From positions 992,001-1,056,000 of the forward strand of contig CAVRUJ010000001.1 of assembly GCA_963724385.1 (NCBI GenBank): a DNA stretch of 64,000 nt, in the 5' to 3' direction. A model generated the notes under the pieces. It saw only the letters and a program-made list of their open reading frames with translations. It did no database searches and was not told the DNA's origin. Numbering within the stretch: position 1 is the first letter of the stretch; the number at the start of each line of letters is the position of its first letter. This DNA is from DASXQK01 sp963724385 (GTDB lineage: Bacteria; Pseudomonadota; Alphaproteobacteria; Dongiales; Dongiaceae). A program made the position numbers and the translations under genes. This document shows positions 41,828 to 50,830 of the stretch, piece after piece.

Positions 41828-42229
41828 ATGGTCTTCCTTCGCAAGGCCGGCGATTTGCCGCAGTCGCAACGGCTCCGCCGGCCGTCGGCCCTTATCGGGG
41901 CCGGCGGGGTGCTCGCCGTTCTCCTCGCCATGGGCGGACTGGCTCATTGGAACAGAACCGCCGCCTTGGCCGGCGAAACGCGGGAGGTGAAGATCGACAA
42001 CTACAGCTTCTCTCCCGCCACCCTCACCGTGCCCGTGGGTACGACCGTCTCCTGGACCAACCGCGACGAGACAATTCACACGGTGGTCGCCCAAGATGCC
42101 GGCCATAGTTTCAAATCCGGCGGTCTCGACACCGACGACAAGTTCTCCTTCACTTTCGACAAGCCCGGCAGCTACGTCTACATCTGCACCGTCCATCCCT
42201 ACATGACGGGCAAGATCGTGGTGCAATAG
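41828..42229 (+). CDS. Cupredoxin-domain protein (type 1 copper)
   Basis: 133 residues with an N-terminal membrane/signal helix (LIGAGGVLAVLLAMGGLAHW) and a plastocyanin-like domain: VKIDNYSFSPATLTVPVGTT, then copper ligands in DETIHTVV (His) and YICTVHPYMTG (Cys, His, Met). It should carry electrons or bind copper in the periplasm. 23 bases after the phosphoesterase gene, so probably the same ECF-controlled operon. Confidence 0.88.
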   Translation: MVFLRKAGDLPQSQRLRRPSALIGAGGVLAVLLAMGGLAHWNRTAALAGETREVKIDNYSFSPATLTVPVGTTVSWTNRDETIHTVVAQDAGHSFKSGGLDTDDKFSFTFDKPGSYVYICTVHPYMTGKIVVQ

Positions 42230-42355
42230 GTCGCGAGTCCTTCACGGCCCACCCTGTCGCCAATCTTCGCCGGCGACAGGGCAGGACGGAGGCTTCGCGG
42301 AAGTTCGATGGGTACGCGCCGCTGTGGTTTTGCGCGGCAACGAACGAGGCTTCGC

Positions 42356-43516
42356 TCAGCCCTCGTGGGGACGCAGCAGCGATCGCGAGATGATGTGGCG
42401 CTGGATCTCGGAGGTCCCGTCCCAGATCCGCTCGACCCTGGCATCGCGCCACAGGCGTTCGATCGGAAGCTCCTCCATCAGCCCCATGCCGCCGAAGATC
42501 TGCACCGCGTGGTCAGTGACGCGTGCCAGGGTCTCGGTGGCGTAGAGCTTGGCCATTGCGAAATCCGGATCGCTCGCCGTTCCCTGGTCCAGCTTCCAGG
42601 CCGTGCTCAGTACCAGGAGCTCCGCCGCCGCGATCTCGGTTGCCATGTCGGCCAACTTGAATCCCGTCCCCTGGAACTTGCCGATGGTCTGGCCGAACTG
42701 CTTGCGGGTCGCGGCCCATTGGGTGGCAAGCTCGAGAGCCCGCTGCGCCCGGCCGACGCATTGGGCGGCGACGGTGAGGCGCGTGGCTCCCAGCCATTCG
42801 TTGGCCACGTCGAAGCCGCGATGCTCCTCGCCCAGGATCTGGCGCTCATGGATCCGGCAGTCGGTGAACACGAGCTCGCAATGGTGATAGCCGCGGTGCG
42901 AGACGCTGCGCGGACCCATCCGGACCTCGAAACCAGGAATGCCCTTGTCCACCAGGAAGGAAGTGATCTTCTTCTTGGCGCCCTTCTTGGTTTCTTCCTC
43001 GCCCGAGGCGGAGAAGAGAATGGCGAAATCGGCCACGTCGGCATAGCTGATGAAATGCTTGGTGCCGTTGATGACGAAGTGATCGCCATCCCGCGCGGCC
43101 CGCGTCTTCATCGAGCGCAGGTCGGAACCCGCGCCCGGCTCGGTCAGCGCCAGGCATTCCACCCTGTCGCCTCGGATGGTGGGCAGGAGATAGCGCTCGA
43201 CCTGCTCGCCCTTGCAGGCGCGCAGGATATTGGAGGGCCTAGCCACTGCGTATTGGAGCGCGAAGGACGTGCGCCCCAGTTCGCGCTCCATCAGGGCGAT
43301 CGATACTGCGTCCAGCCCGCCGCCGCCCAGATCTTCCGGCATGTTGGCGGCGTAAAGGCCGGTTGCCTTGGCCTTGGCGTGGATCTCCGCGATCAGCTCG
43401 GGCGGGACGCGATTGGTCCGTTCGACCTCCGCCTCATGGGGCATCAGCTCCTTCTCGACGAAGGCGCGCACGGTGTCGACGAGCATGCGCTGCTCATCGC
43501 TAAAGGCGAAATCCAT
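42356..43516 (-). CDS. Acyl-CoA dehydrogenase family protein
   Basis: 386 residues: MDFAFSDEQRMLVDTVRAFV, FAD-contact CLALTEPGAGSDLRSMKTRA, and C-terminal VTDHAVQIFGGMGLMEELPI, then ERIWDGTSEIQRHIISR. In typical members the equivalent of WDGTSEIQ is YEGTSEIQ with the catalytic glutamate; here it is Asp. It oxidises an acyl-CoA to the enoyl-CoA (probably aromatic or short-chain), or has changed activity because of the Asp. No partner electron-transfer genes nearby. Confidence 0.92.
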   Translation of the reverse strand: MDFAFSDEQRMLVDTVRAFVEKELMPHEAEVERTNRVPPELIAEIHAKAKATGLYAANMPEDLGGGGLDAVSIALMERELGRTSFALQYAVARPSNILRACKGEQVERYLLPTIRGDRVECLALTEPGAGSDLRSMKTRAARDGDHFVINGTKHFISYADVADFAILFSASGEEETKKGAKKKITSFLVDKGIPGFEVRMGPRSVSHRGYHHCELVFTDCRIHERQILGEEHRGFDVANEWLGATRLTVAAQCVGRAQRALELATQWAATRKQFGQTIGKFQGTGFKLADMATEIAAAELLVLSTAWKLDQGTASDPDFAMAKLYATETLARVTDHAVQIFGGMGLMEELPIERLWRDARVERIWDGTSEIQRHIISRSLLRPHEG

Positions 43517-43550
43517 GGACCGAACTCCCCAGGCTGAGGCGGCGGATTTC

Positions 43551-43654
43551 TAGAGCATGTTTCGATCCGATTGAATCGAAACATGCTCTAGATTCCTTAG
43601 TCTTGTCGCATTTTCTACGCCGAACCGGTACCCACTTCGGCGGAAAATGCTCTA
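43551..43654 (+). repeat. Compound palindromic repeat, copy 1
   Basis: TAGAGCATGTTTCGAT pairs with its complement (to 43590), then a second GC-rich part with CGAACCGG...CCACTTCGG and GGAAAATGCTCTA. The whole 104-base unit recurs at 44576-44678 in the same orientation. It resembles the palindromic intergenic elements of Rhizobiales and relatives. Confidence 0.8.
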
Positions 43655-43694
43655 GGGCCCGGGATCAGCACCGTCAATCGGCGGAGCCGGCCGG

Positions 43695-44549
43695 TCAGGG
43701 TATGCCGGCCAGGAATGACGTGATCGCCGTCACCACTTCGGCCGAGGAATAGTCATGGCCGACGCCCTTCAACGCCACGAAGCGCTTCGGTTCCGGCGCG
43801 GCGTTGTAGACCGCCGCCCCTTGCGCGAAGGGAACGACCCGGTCGTCTTCGCCATGGGCGACGAAGACGGGAATGCGTATGGCCGCGAGCTTGGACGCGG
43901 TGTCGAAGCGATCCCTGGCGAGGAGCCGGACGGGGAAGATCGGATAGTGCGCCGCCGCCACTTCGGGAATGGAGCGATAGGGCGAGAAGAGCAGCAAAGC
44001 GCGCGGCGCCACGCCTTTGGGCCAGGTCGAAACCGGCGCGGCGGCCTCGTAGGCCAGTTCCGCGGCGACACCCGAGCCCAGCGAAAGCCCGGCCAGAACG
44101 GGCCGCCTCAAATCCTGGCCCGCAAGCCAGAGGAGGGCCGCGCGGCCATCACGGTAAAGGCCTTGCTCGCTCGGCGTCCCGGGATTTCCGTCATAGCCGC
44201 GATAGGACACGATAAGAAGCCCGTAGCCGGCCTCGGCAAGGGCCCGGCACCAATCGGCCGAGGCGGGAAGGCTCGCCGCGTTGCCGGTCAGGAACAGGAT
44301 CGTCGGATGTTCGGCAGTTGCCGGCCGGTACCAGGCGCCGAGCGAGAGGCCATCCGAAGTTTCGAAATGCACCAGCCGATAGCCCGCGGGCGGGGGGCCC
44401 GGCAATTCCCGCGGCGCCAGATAGAGGAGGTTACGCTGAAAGACCCAGAGCAGGGCCAGGACGGCGAACCAGGTCAGCGCCACCCCGAACAAAATGATCC
44501 GCGTCGCGTGCAAAGCCCAGAACAGTAAGGCTTGTGAGCCGGCTGTCAT
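43695..44549 (-). CDS. Alpha/beta hydrolase, membrane-anchored (YqkD/BEM46-like)
   Basis: 284 residues. One membrane helix near the N-terminus (IILFGVALTWFAVLALLWVF), then ILFLTGNAASLPA, strand LIVSYRGYDGNPGTPS, nucleophile elbow GLSLGSGVA, acid VFVAHGEDDRVVPF and histidine GVGHDYS. Start ATG 44549 is preferred; the 20 upstream residues include part of the second palindromic repeat. The gene is bracketed by two copies of that repeat. It probably acts as an esterase. Confidence 0.85.
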   Translation of the reverse strand: MTAGSQALLFWALHATRIILFGVALTWFAVLALLWVFQRNLLYLAPRELPGPPPAGYRLVHFETSDGLSLGAWYRPATAEHPTILFLTGNAASLPASADWCRALAEAGYGLLIVSYRGYDGNPGTPSEQGLYRDGRAALLWLAGQDLRRPVLAGLSLGSGVAAELAYEAAAPVSTWPKGVAPRALLLFSPYRSIPEVAAAHYPIFPVRLLARDRFDTASKLAAIRIPVFVAHGEDDRVVPFAQGAAVYNAAPEPKRFVALKGVGHDYSSAEVVTAITSFLAGIP

Positions 44550-44575
44550 CGGCGTCCCGGGCCCGGCGATTGCGC

Positions 44576-44678
44576 TAGACCATGTTTCGATCGGATTGGA
44601 TCGAAACATGGTCTAGATTCCTTGGTCTGGTCGCATTTTCTACGCCGAACCGGTGTCCACTTCGGCGGAAAATGCTCT
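44576..44678 (+). repeat. Compound palindromic repeat, copy 2
   Basis: Near-identical to 43551-43654, with TAGACCATG replacing TAGAGCATG in the first arm and the matching change in the second arm, so the pairing is kept. Confidence 0.8.
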
Positions 44679-44738
44679 GGGCACCCCACGTCAGCTTGCC
44701 CGCGGGAAGAACTGTTCACGCTATCGCCTGCAGAGGGG

Positions 44739-45944
44739 TTATCCAAGAAGCCACACACCGAGCGCGATGGTAAGCAGCGTCACCGGCGCGCCAAGCCTGA
44801 AATAGCGCCAGAAGCCGATGACGATACCGTGCCGGCGGGCTCGCTCGGCTACGATCAGATTGGCGACCGAGCCGAGGATGGTGAAGTTGCCGGCCAAGGT
44901 CGACGCCATGGCCAGGACCAGCCAGGCCTTGTTTGCTTCCGGCAGCGCCTGGACAAAGGGCTTCAATACCAGCACGGCCGGCACGTTACTCACCAGATTG
45001 GAGAGCAGGGCCGATACCCCGGCCAGCACGGCCGCGTGGCCAAGCTGCAGCCGTCCAGCCGCAGCCAGCAGGTCGGGCGAAAGAACGGCCTTCTCGAGGC
45101 CATGGACGACGATAAAGAGCCCGGCGAAGAACAGCAGCAGCGACCAATCGATCTCGCGGTAGACCCGTTCCGGCTTCACCCGCCTCGTCAGCAGCAGGAG
45201 CGCGCCGGCGAGGATGGCGACCTTCGCGGGCGGCTGGCCGGCGAAGAAGAACGCCACCGTGCCCAGCGTGACGCAGCATGACTTCAGCAGAAGCCAGCAA
45301 TTCCAGCGCAGCCGGATGGGTGCCTGCCGGAGACGATCGGAAGAGAAGAACTCGGCTCTGTAAGCGATGAGAATGAGGAGCGTCACGATGACCAGGCCGC
45401 ATGCTGCAACTGGCGACAGCGCTGCGGCGAAATCCACGTAAGGCAGGTGGGAGAAGCTGCCGATCATGATGTTCTGAGGATTGCCGGTTATGGTCGCCAC
45501 GCTGCCGATGTTCGAGGCCATGGCCAGCGCCAGGAGATAGGGCTCGGGCTGCCGGCGCATCGCGAGCGTCGCCTCGGCCACCAGGGGCGTCAGCATCAGG
45601 CAAACCGTGTCGTTGACGAGAAAGGCCGAGAGCAGGCCGGAAATCAGCACCACAGCGAGGAGGAGCAGCACCGGACGGCCAGCGTTGGCGGCGACCCATG
45701 CGGCCGCCAGCTGAAAGAATCCGGCAATGCGCAGGTTGGCGACGACGATCATCATGCCTAGGAGCAGCGTCAAGGTATCGATGTCGATGGCACGGTATGC
45801 CTCGTCGAGGGTGAGCGTACCGCTGGCAACCATCAGGCTGGCGCCCAGCAGTGCGGCACCCGTGCGATCGAGCCTGAGGCCGGGCGCCCGGCCAAGCGCG
45901 ACGACAACGTAAGTGACGACGAAGATCAGGCTGGCGACCAGCAC
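44739..45944 (-). CDS. SLC13/ArsB-type anion transporter
   Basis: 401 residues with about ten membrane helices: LSAFLVNDTVCLMLTPLVAE, MASNIGSVATITGNPQNIMI (the conserved SNxGxxxTxxGNPQN motif of the ion transporter superfamily), then SALLSNLVSNVPAVLVLKPF and STLAGNFTILGSVANLIVAE, which repeats the motif in the second half. It moves an anion such as citrate, sulfate or arsenite; the substrate cannot be told. Stands alone. Confidence 0.85.
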   Translation of the reverse strand: MLVASLIFVVTYVVVALGRAPGLRLDRTGAALLGASLMVASGTLTLDEAYRAIDIDTLTLLLGMMIVVANLRIAGFFQLAAAWVAANAGRPVLLLLAVVLISGLLSAFLVNDTVCLMLTPLVAEATLAMRRQPEPYLLALAMASNIGSVATITGNPQNIMIGSFSHLPYVDFAAALSPVAACGLVIVTLLILIAYRAEFFSSDRLRQAPIRLRWNCWLLLKSCCVTLGTVAFFFAGQPPAKVAILAGALLLLTRRVKPERVYREIDWSLLLFFAGLFIVVHGLEKAVLSPDLLAAAGRLQLGHAAVLAGVSALLSNLVSNVPAVLVLKPFVQALPEANKAWLVLAMASTLAGNFTILGSVANLIVAERARRHGIVIGFWRYFRLGAPVTLLTIALGVWLLG

Positions 45945-45996
45945 GGCGTCCCTTTCGTCATCCAGCTCAACCCGCTGGCGGGGTAGACAAACGTCC

Positions 45997-46419
45997 TCAG
46001 GTGGCGGAGCGGGACTTCAGCAAGTCGCGGATCTCACCCAACAGCTGGACTTCGGCGCTGGGAGCGGGCGGCGGTGCCGCTTCCTCCTTCTTGCGCATGA
46101 AGCGGTTCACCTGCTTCACCAGGATGAAGACGGCGAAGGCGACGATGAGGAACTTGATGATGGCGTTCAGGAACTGACCGTAGGCGATGACCACGGAGCC
46201 GGCCTCCTGGGTCGCCTTCAAGGTGCCATGGCTCTCGCCCTTGAGGGTGAGGAAGAAGTTCGAGAAGTCGATTCCCCCCAGCAGGAGGCCCAGCGGCGGC
46301 ATCAGGACGTCGTTGACCAGGGAATTGACGATGGCGGTGAAGGCAGCGCCGATGATGATGCCGACGGCCAGGTCGATGACGCTGCCGCGGGCGATGAACT
46401 CTTTGAATTCCTTGAACAT
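45997..46419 (-). CDS. mscL: Large-conductance mechanosensitive channel
   Basis: 140 residues: MFKEFKEFIARGSVIDLAVG, IIIGAAFTAIVNSLVNDVLM, PPLGLLLGGIDFSNFF, second helix FLIVAFAVFILVKQVNRF and a C-terminal helix VQLLGEIRDLLKSR. It forms a homopentamer that releases osmolytes on hypo-osmotic shock. Length is typical. Confidence 0.96.
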   Translation of the reverse strand: MFKEFKEFIARGSVIDLAVGIIIGAAFTAIVNSLVNDVLMPPLGLLLGGIDFSNFFLTLKGESHGTLKATQEAGSVVIAYGQFLNAIIKFLIVAFAVFILVKQVNRFMRKKEEAAPPPAPSAEVQLLGEIRDLLKSRSAT

Positions 46420-46658
46420 TATCCCCTCCGGCGGTCGGTCGGGCTTGCTGGCTGCGATTTGGCGATTTTAGGACTTGCCGGGAGACCTGCAAATGCCACG
46501 CAGACGCCTCCCATCGGGCCAGGCGCCAGGCTTGGCCAAGGCAGCGTATCGGATTTGTCTTCGATCCGACCGGGGAACATTTTTTGGGCCTTAACAGATT
46601 ATTAATCGGTTGTGGCATTTTCTGGGCGCAGCTATTCTGGGGGGAGGAAGGCGGACAG

Positions 46659-46826
46659 ATGCTGCGAAAGATCAAAGCTCTCAAAGGCGACCGGCGAGGG
46701 GTCACCCTCTTGGAATACGCCTTTATCGCCGTCCTGGTTTCCATCGCCGCGGTGACCCTGCTGAGTTCGATGGGAACCAAGCTTTCGAGCATGTTCAGCA
46801 AGGTTAACGGCGGCTTCTCGACCTGA
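46659..46826 (+). CDS. Flp family type IVb pilin (orphan)
   Basis: 55 residues: MLRKIKALKGDRRGVTLLEY, then AFIAVLVSIAAVTLLSSMG. The prepilin cleavage site (after GDRRG) and the hydrophobic LLEYAFIAVLVSI segment are those of Flp pilins. GGAGG precedes ATG 46659. No tad/cpa assembly genes are within the window. Confidence 0.88.
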   Translation: MLRKIKALKGDRRGVTLLEYAFIAVLVSIAAVTLLSSMGTKLSSMFSKVNGGFST

Positions 46827-46856
46827 CCGGATGGCGGCGGCCTCATGGTCGCCAGA

Positions 46857-47915
46857 TCAGTCTGGCGACCGAGGCGGGTTCCCGAAACTGCCGGCGCGCC
46901 GGCGGGCATCTGCGGCAACTTGGCTATCCAAATCCCGGGCGATTTCCTCGCTTGCCTTGCGCGCGCCGTCATGGCCGCTAGTACCCGCCAGCTCGGCCCA
47001 GAACAGGGCCTCGCCCGGATCTTTCGCCACCCCCTGACCCGCCGCGCATAGCCCGCTCATGCGATATTGGGCCCGGACATGGCCGGCTTCCGCCGCGGCC
47101 CGGCACCAGCGGGCGCTTTCGCCCGCATCCTGGGCTACGCCGTAGCCATAGGTGTAGAGCAGGGCGAGATCGTACTGAGCCCCGGCCAAGCCGCTCTCCG
47201 CCGCCTGCATCAGCAATTGGGCGCCTGCCTCGGGATCGTGCGGTGCGCCATTCCGGCCGAAACAATAGTCGAGGCCCAGCGCCGCCTGGCCGGCCGGCTC
47301 CGCCGGTGCGCCCCGGGCCCCCAGCAGGTCCGTTGCTTTCGCCAGGATCGCATCCAAAAGGACCTTGGCTTCGGGCAATCCCGCGGCGGCGGCGCGTCGG
47401 GCCCAGGGAAGTGCGGCTGCGGGGTCGGAGGGCAAGCCTTCTCCCGCAAAAGCCAAGGCGGCATAGGCGAGCGCGCAGTCGACGTTTCCCGCCTCTGCCG
47501 CACGCAGGAGCCAGCGAAGCGCGGCCCTGGGGTTGGGCTCGAGGCCGATGCCGTCGTAGAGGCAGACGGCAAGGCGATGCATGGCCGCGACCTCGCCGGA
47601 CTCGGCCGCGCGCCGATACCATTGGGCGGCCATGGCGGGGTCGCGCTCCACGCCACGGCCCGCCTCATAAAGTCGCGCAAGGTTCAGCTGCGCCTTGGCC
47701 TCGCCGGCCTGGGCGGCCCGCCGGAAATGCAGCGCGGCCCGCGCGTCGCTCTGCTCCATGCCGCGGCCGAGGTAATGCATGAACCCGAGATAGCTTTCCG
47801 CCGCTGCGCTGCCGGCCGCCGACGCGCGCTCGAACCCCCGCCGGGCGTCCGCATAGTTTCCCAGCTCATAGGCAACGATGGCTTTGTCCAAATCCGCTGA
47901 TTCGATTTCGGACAT
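46857..47915 (-). CDS. Sel1-repeat protein
   Basis: 352 residues made of about eight Sel1-like (TPR-related) repeats, for example AESYLGFMHYLGRGMEQSDA, KAQLNLARLYEAGRGVERDP and AQYDLALLYTYGYGVAQDAG. Such proteins are scaffolds for protein contacts. ATG 47915 has an AGGGAA site; the 48 upstream residues are unconserved. It has no recognisable signal peptide. Confidence 0.85.
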   Translation of the reverse strand: MSEIESADLDKAIVAYELGNYADARRGFERASAAGSAAAESYLGFMHYLGRGMEQSDARAALHFRRAAQAGEAKAQLNLARLYEAGRGVERDPAMAAQWYRRAAESGEVAAMHRLAVCLYDGIGLEPNPRAALRWLLRAAEAGNVDCALAYAALAFAGEGLPSDPAAALPWARRAAAAGLPEAKVLLDAILAKATDLLGARGAPAEPAGQAALGLDYCFGRNGAPHDPEAGAQLLMQAAESGLAGAQYDLALLYTYGYGVAQDAGESARWCRAAAEAGHVRAQYRMSGLCAAGQGVAKDPGEALFWAELAGTSGHDGARKASEEIARDLDSQVAADARRRAGSFGNPPRSPD

Positions 47916-47995
47916 TCTTCCCTTCCCGACCGGAGGACGGTGTCCGTATAGCGCCCGGTAGCCTGCGGCCTCCGCCGTTGCTAGTTTGCCTCGGG

Positions 47996-49260
47996 ATGCC
48001 CGATCTCGCCAATTCCTACTATCGCGCCACCGCCAATCCAGCGCTGGCGCGCCCGGCACTCGCCGGCGCGGCGAATGTCGACGTCTGCGTCGTGGGCGGC
48101 GGCTACACCGGGCTGTCGGCCGCCCTGCATCTGGCGGAGCGGGGATACAGCACCCTGCTGCTCGAAGCCGAGCAGGTCGGATTTGGCGCCTCGGGGCGCA
48201 ACGGCGGCCAGATCAACAGCGGACTACGCAAGGGCGCCGGCGAACTCGTCTCGATGTTCGGGCGAGAAGCCGCCAAGCGCTTCTGGGACCTGGCGGAGGA
48301 GGCGAAGGCGACGCTACGCGAGCGGGTCGGGCGCCATGCCATCGCCTGCGATCTCAAGCGCGGCGGACTCTACGTTGCTTACAAGAAGACCGATCCAACC
48401 TGGATGGCCGAAGAAGTCGAGCTGGCTCAACAACTGTTCGGCTACGACGCGCTGGAGCTTCTCGACAAGGCGGCGCTGGAACAGCGGCTTGGCAGCCGGC
48501 GCTACCATGGCGCGATTGCCGATACGGGCGCGGGCCATCTCCACCCGCTCAATTACGCTCTCGGCCTGGCGAGCGCGGCCGAAGCCGCCGGCGCGCGCAT
48601 CTGCGAGAAGACGCGCGCGCTGGCGATTGCCCCGGGCGAAGTGCGGACCGCGACGGGATTGGTGAAGGCGCGCTATGTCGTGCTCGGCTGCAACGCCTAT
48701 CTCGACGGGCTCGAGCCGCGCATCGCCGGCAGGATCATGCCGATCTCGAACTACATCGTGGCAACCGAGCCACTCGGCGATGCGGCGGCGCGCGACCTCA
48801 TCCGCGACGATGCGGCCGTCTGCGATACCAAGTTCGTCGTCGACTATTTCCGGCTCTCGGCCGACAAACGTCTGTTGTTCGGAGGCGGGGAGACCTATTC
48901 GCGCGAGTCCCCCGGGACATCGCCGGATTCGTGCGGCCCTACATGTTGAAGGTCTTTCCCCAGCTCCATGGCGCGCACATCGACTATGCCTGGGGCGGGC
49001 AACTCGCCATCACCATGAACCGGCTGCCCCATCTGGGCAGGTTGCCGGGCGACATCTTCTTCGCCCAAGGCTATTCGGGGCAGGGCGTGGCCATTGCCAC
49101 TCTCGCGGGCAAGCTGATCGCCGAAGCGCTTGCCGGCAGCGCCGAGCGCTTCGATCTGTTCGCCCGTATCGAGCAGCGAAGCTTTCCCGGCGGAACGCTG
49201 TTGCGCCGGCCGGCGCTGGTCCTCGGTATGTTGTGGTACGCGCTCAGGGACCGACTCTGA
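47996..49260 (+). pseudogene. puuB: Gamma-glutamylputrescine oxidoreductase-like FAD enzyme, broken by one missing base
   Basis: The first frame has MPDLANSYYRATANPALARP, the FAD-binding VDVCVVGGGYTGLSAALHLA, GFGASGRNGGQINSG and continues to GGGETYSRE. There it shifts. The rest, DIAGFVRPYMLKVFPQL, then GQLAITMNRLPHLGRL and FFAQGYSGQGVAIATLAGKL, is in the next frame up to 49260. Adding one G near 48907 gives ETYSREVPRDIAGF and a 421-residue protein. It oxidises gamma-glutamylputrescine in polyamine breakdown, fitting the polyamine transporter 0.6 kb away. Confidence 0.82.
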
Positions 49261-49280
49261 CAACTGGTATGGTCGGAATG

Positions 49281-49312
49281 AAAAGCCCGCGTCCCTCAGG
49301 GGGACGCGGGCT
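49281..49312 (-). terminator. Intrinsic terminator of the cold-shock gene
   Basis: AGCCCGCGTCCC (49284-49295) pairs with GGGACGCGGGCT (49301-49312); on the minus strand it is followed by four T. It lies 28 bases after the cold-shock stop and may also stop puuB from the other side. Confidence 0.8.
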
Positions 49313-49339
49313 ACGAAGCGTCTCTCGACTGTCGAGAAT

Positions 49340-49549
49340 TCAGCCGGTGGCGGCCAGGTTCTCGGCAGACTGACGGCCATCCTTCTGGGTCTGGATCTCG
49401 TAGCTGATCTTCTGACCCTCCTTCAGCGTCTGCATGCCGGCCCGCTGCACGGCGCTGATGTGGACGAAAATGTCCTTCCCGCCCGTGTCCGGCTGGATGA
49501 AACCGAAACCCTTGGTGGGATTGAACCATTTGACGGTGCCGATCGGCAT
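49340..49549 (-). CDS. CspA-family cold-shock protein
   Basis: 69 residues: MPIGTVKWFNPTKGFGFIQP (RNP1 KGFGFI), DIFVHISAVQRAG (RNP2 VFVH-like) and ISYEIQTQKDG. It binds single-stranded RNA and helps translation at low temperature. The family often has long regulatory 5' leaders, matching the gene-free 345 bases upstream. Confidence 0.95.
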   Translation of the reverse strand: MPIGTVKWFNPTKGFGFIQPDTGGKDIFVHISAVQRAGMQTLKEGQKISYEIQTQKDGRQSAENLAATG

Positions 49550-49894
49550 CGTTGTCTCCGTTCATCGTTACCAGGAAAGCCGCACCACCTTCGTGCGGCC
49601 GCACCAACAATCAGAGGTTCGGGAGGGAGCTTGTCAGAGCGCCTAACGACGGCAAAGACGAGTACGATCGCCGGACCAACGAATTGTCGTTCGGCAACTA
49701 TGAGGGGGACGGTCGAAAATTACAATAGGTTAAGGTTGGATTGTCGACGAACCCGCTGATAGGCGGGCACAACTTTGGAGTCGGCACCGAGGCATTTTTT
49801 GGCCAAGCGTTTCCTTTGCGCAATGCAGAGCCGTTTCCTTTACTGATCGTCCCTGGGTCTCGGCCGGACTTTCCCGGGACATTGGATCCGACGG
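49550..49894. other. Gene-free stretch upstream of the cold-shock gene
   Basis: 345 bases with no convincing ORF or RNA gene. Plausibly it holds the cold-shock promoter and leader on the minus strand. Confidence 0.45.
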
Positions 49895-50725
49895 TCACTT
49901 GCCGCTGCCGCTCGCGTCATGAGTGTCCCGCGTCAGGTAGTAAGCACCGAGGATCGGCAGCAACGTGACCGCGATGACGAAAATAGCCACGACGTTGGTG
50001 AGGGGCCGGTCCCGCGGGCGCAGGAGCTGGGCCAGCATCCAGATCGGCAGGGTTTCTTGCTGGCCGGCGGTGAAGGTGGTGACGATGACTTCGTCGAAGC
50101 TGAGGGCAAACGCGAGCATGCCGCCGGCGAGCAGCGCCGTGGCGACATTGGGCATCACCACATGGCGGAAAGTCTGGAAACTGTCGGCGCCCAGATCCAT
50201 CGAGGCCTCGATGAGCGCGGGCGAGCTGCGGCGCAAGCGGGCGATGACGTTGTTGTAGACGACGACGATGCAAAAGGTCGCGTGGCCCAGCACGATGGTC
50301 CAATAGCTGAAGGAAATGCCGGCGATATCGAAGGCCGAGCGCAGGCTGATACCGGTGACGATGCCGGGCAGCGCGATCGGCAGCAGGATCATCAAGGTCA
50401 CCGCCTCGCGACCGAAGAAGCGGAACCGGTACATGGCCAGCGAAGCGAGCGTGCCGAGCAGGAGTGCCAGGCCCATGCCGGCCAGCGCCACTTCAACCGA
50501 GAGTGCCAGCGCCTGCCAGATGTCGGCGCGGCCCCAGGCGAGCGGGAACCAGCGCAAGGTCAGACCCGGAGGCGGGAAGGTGAAGCTGCGGTCGTCCGTG
50601 GTGAGCGCGTAAAGCAGGATAAAGACCAAGGGAAGATTGAGGAACAGCAGGCCGAACAGGGCGGCGGCTCTGAGGCCCAATCCCGCGCCCGTCCCGGCCC
50701 GCGTGCTGGAGCGTGCGCTGGTCAC
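49895..50725 (-). CDS. ABC transporter permease, PotC-like
   Basis: 276 residues, six membrane helices. Starts LFLNLPLVFILLYALTTDD and has the permease EAA loop EASMDLGADSFQTFRHVVMP and FDEVIVTTFTAG. It is the second permease of a spermidine/putrescine-type importer and the last gene of the minus-strand group that begins at 54034. About 105 bases separate it from the first permease. Confidence 0.9.
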   Translation of the reverse strand: MTSARSSTRAGTGAGLGLRAAALFGLLFLNLPLVFILLYALTTDDRSFTFPPPGLTLRWFPLAWGRADIWQALALSVEVALAGMGLALLLGTLASLAMYRFRFFGREAVTLMILLPIALPGIVTGISLRSAFDIAGISFSYWTIVLGHATFCIVVVYNNVIARLRRSSPALIEASMDLGADSFQTFRHVVMPNVATALLAGGMLAFALSFDEVIVTTFTAGQQETLPIWMLAQLLRPRDRPLTNVVAIFVIAVTLLPILGAYYLTRDTHDASGSGK

Positions 50726-50744
50726 GCCGCCTCAACCCTCTCGT

Positions 50745-50764
50745 CACCCCCGCGAAAGCGGGGG
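50745..50764. repeat. Short GC-rich hairpin element
   Basis: ACCCCCGC-GAAA-GCGGGGGT lies in the gap between the two permease genes. This hairpin with a GAAA loop is a common repetitive intergenic motif in proteobacteria and may separate expression of the two genes. Confidence 0.6.
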
Positions 50765-50830
50765 TCCACGGACGTATGGAATGCCGCATTGGCGGGAATG
50801 GCGATGCAAGAGCGAACCCGCGCGCGCATG

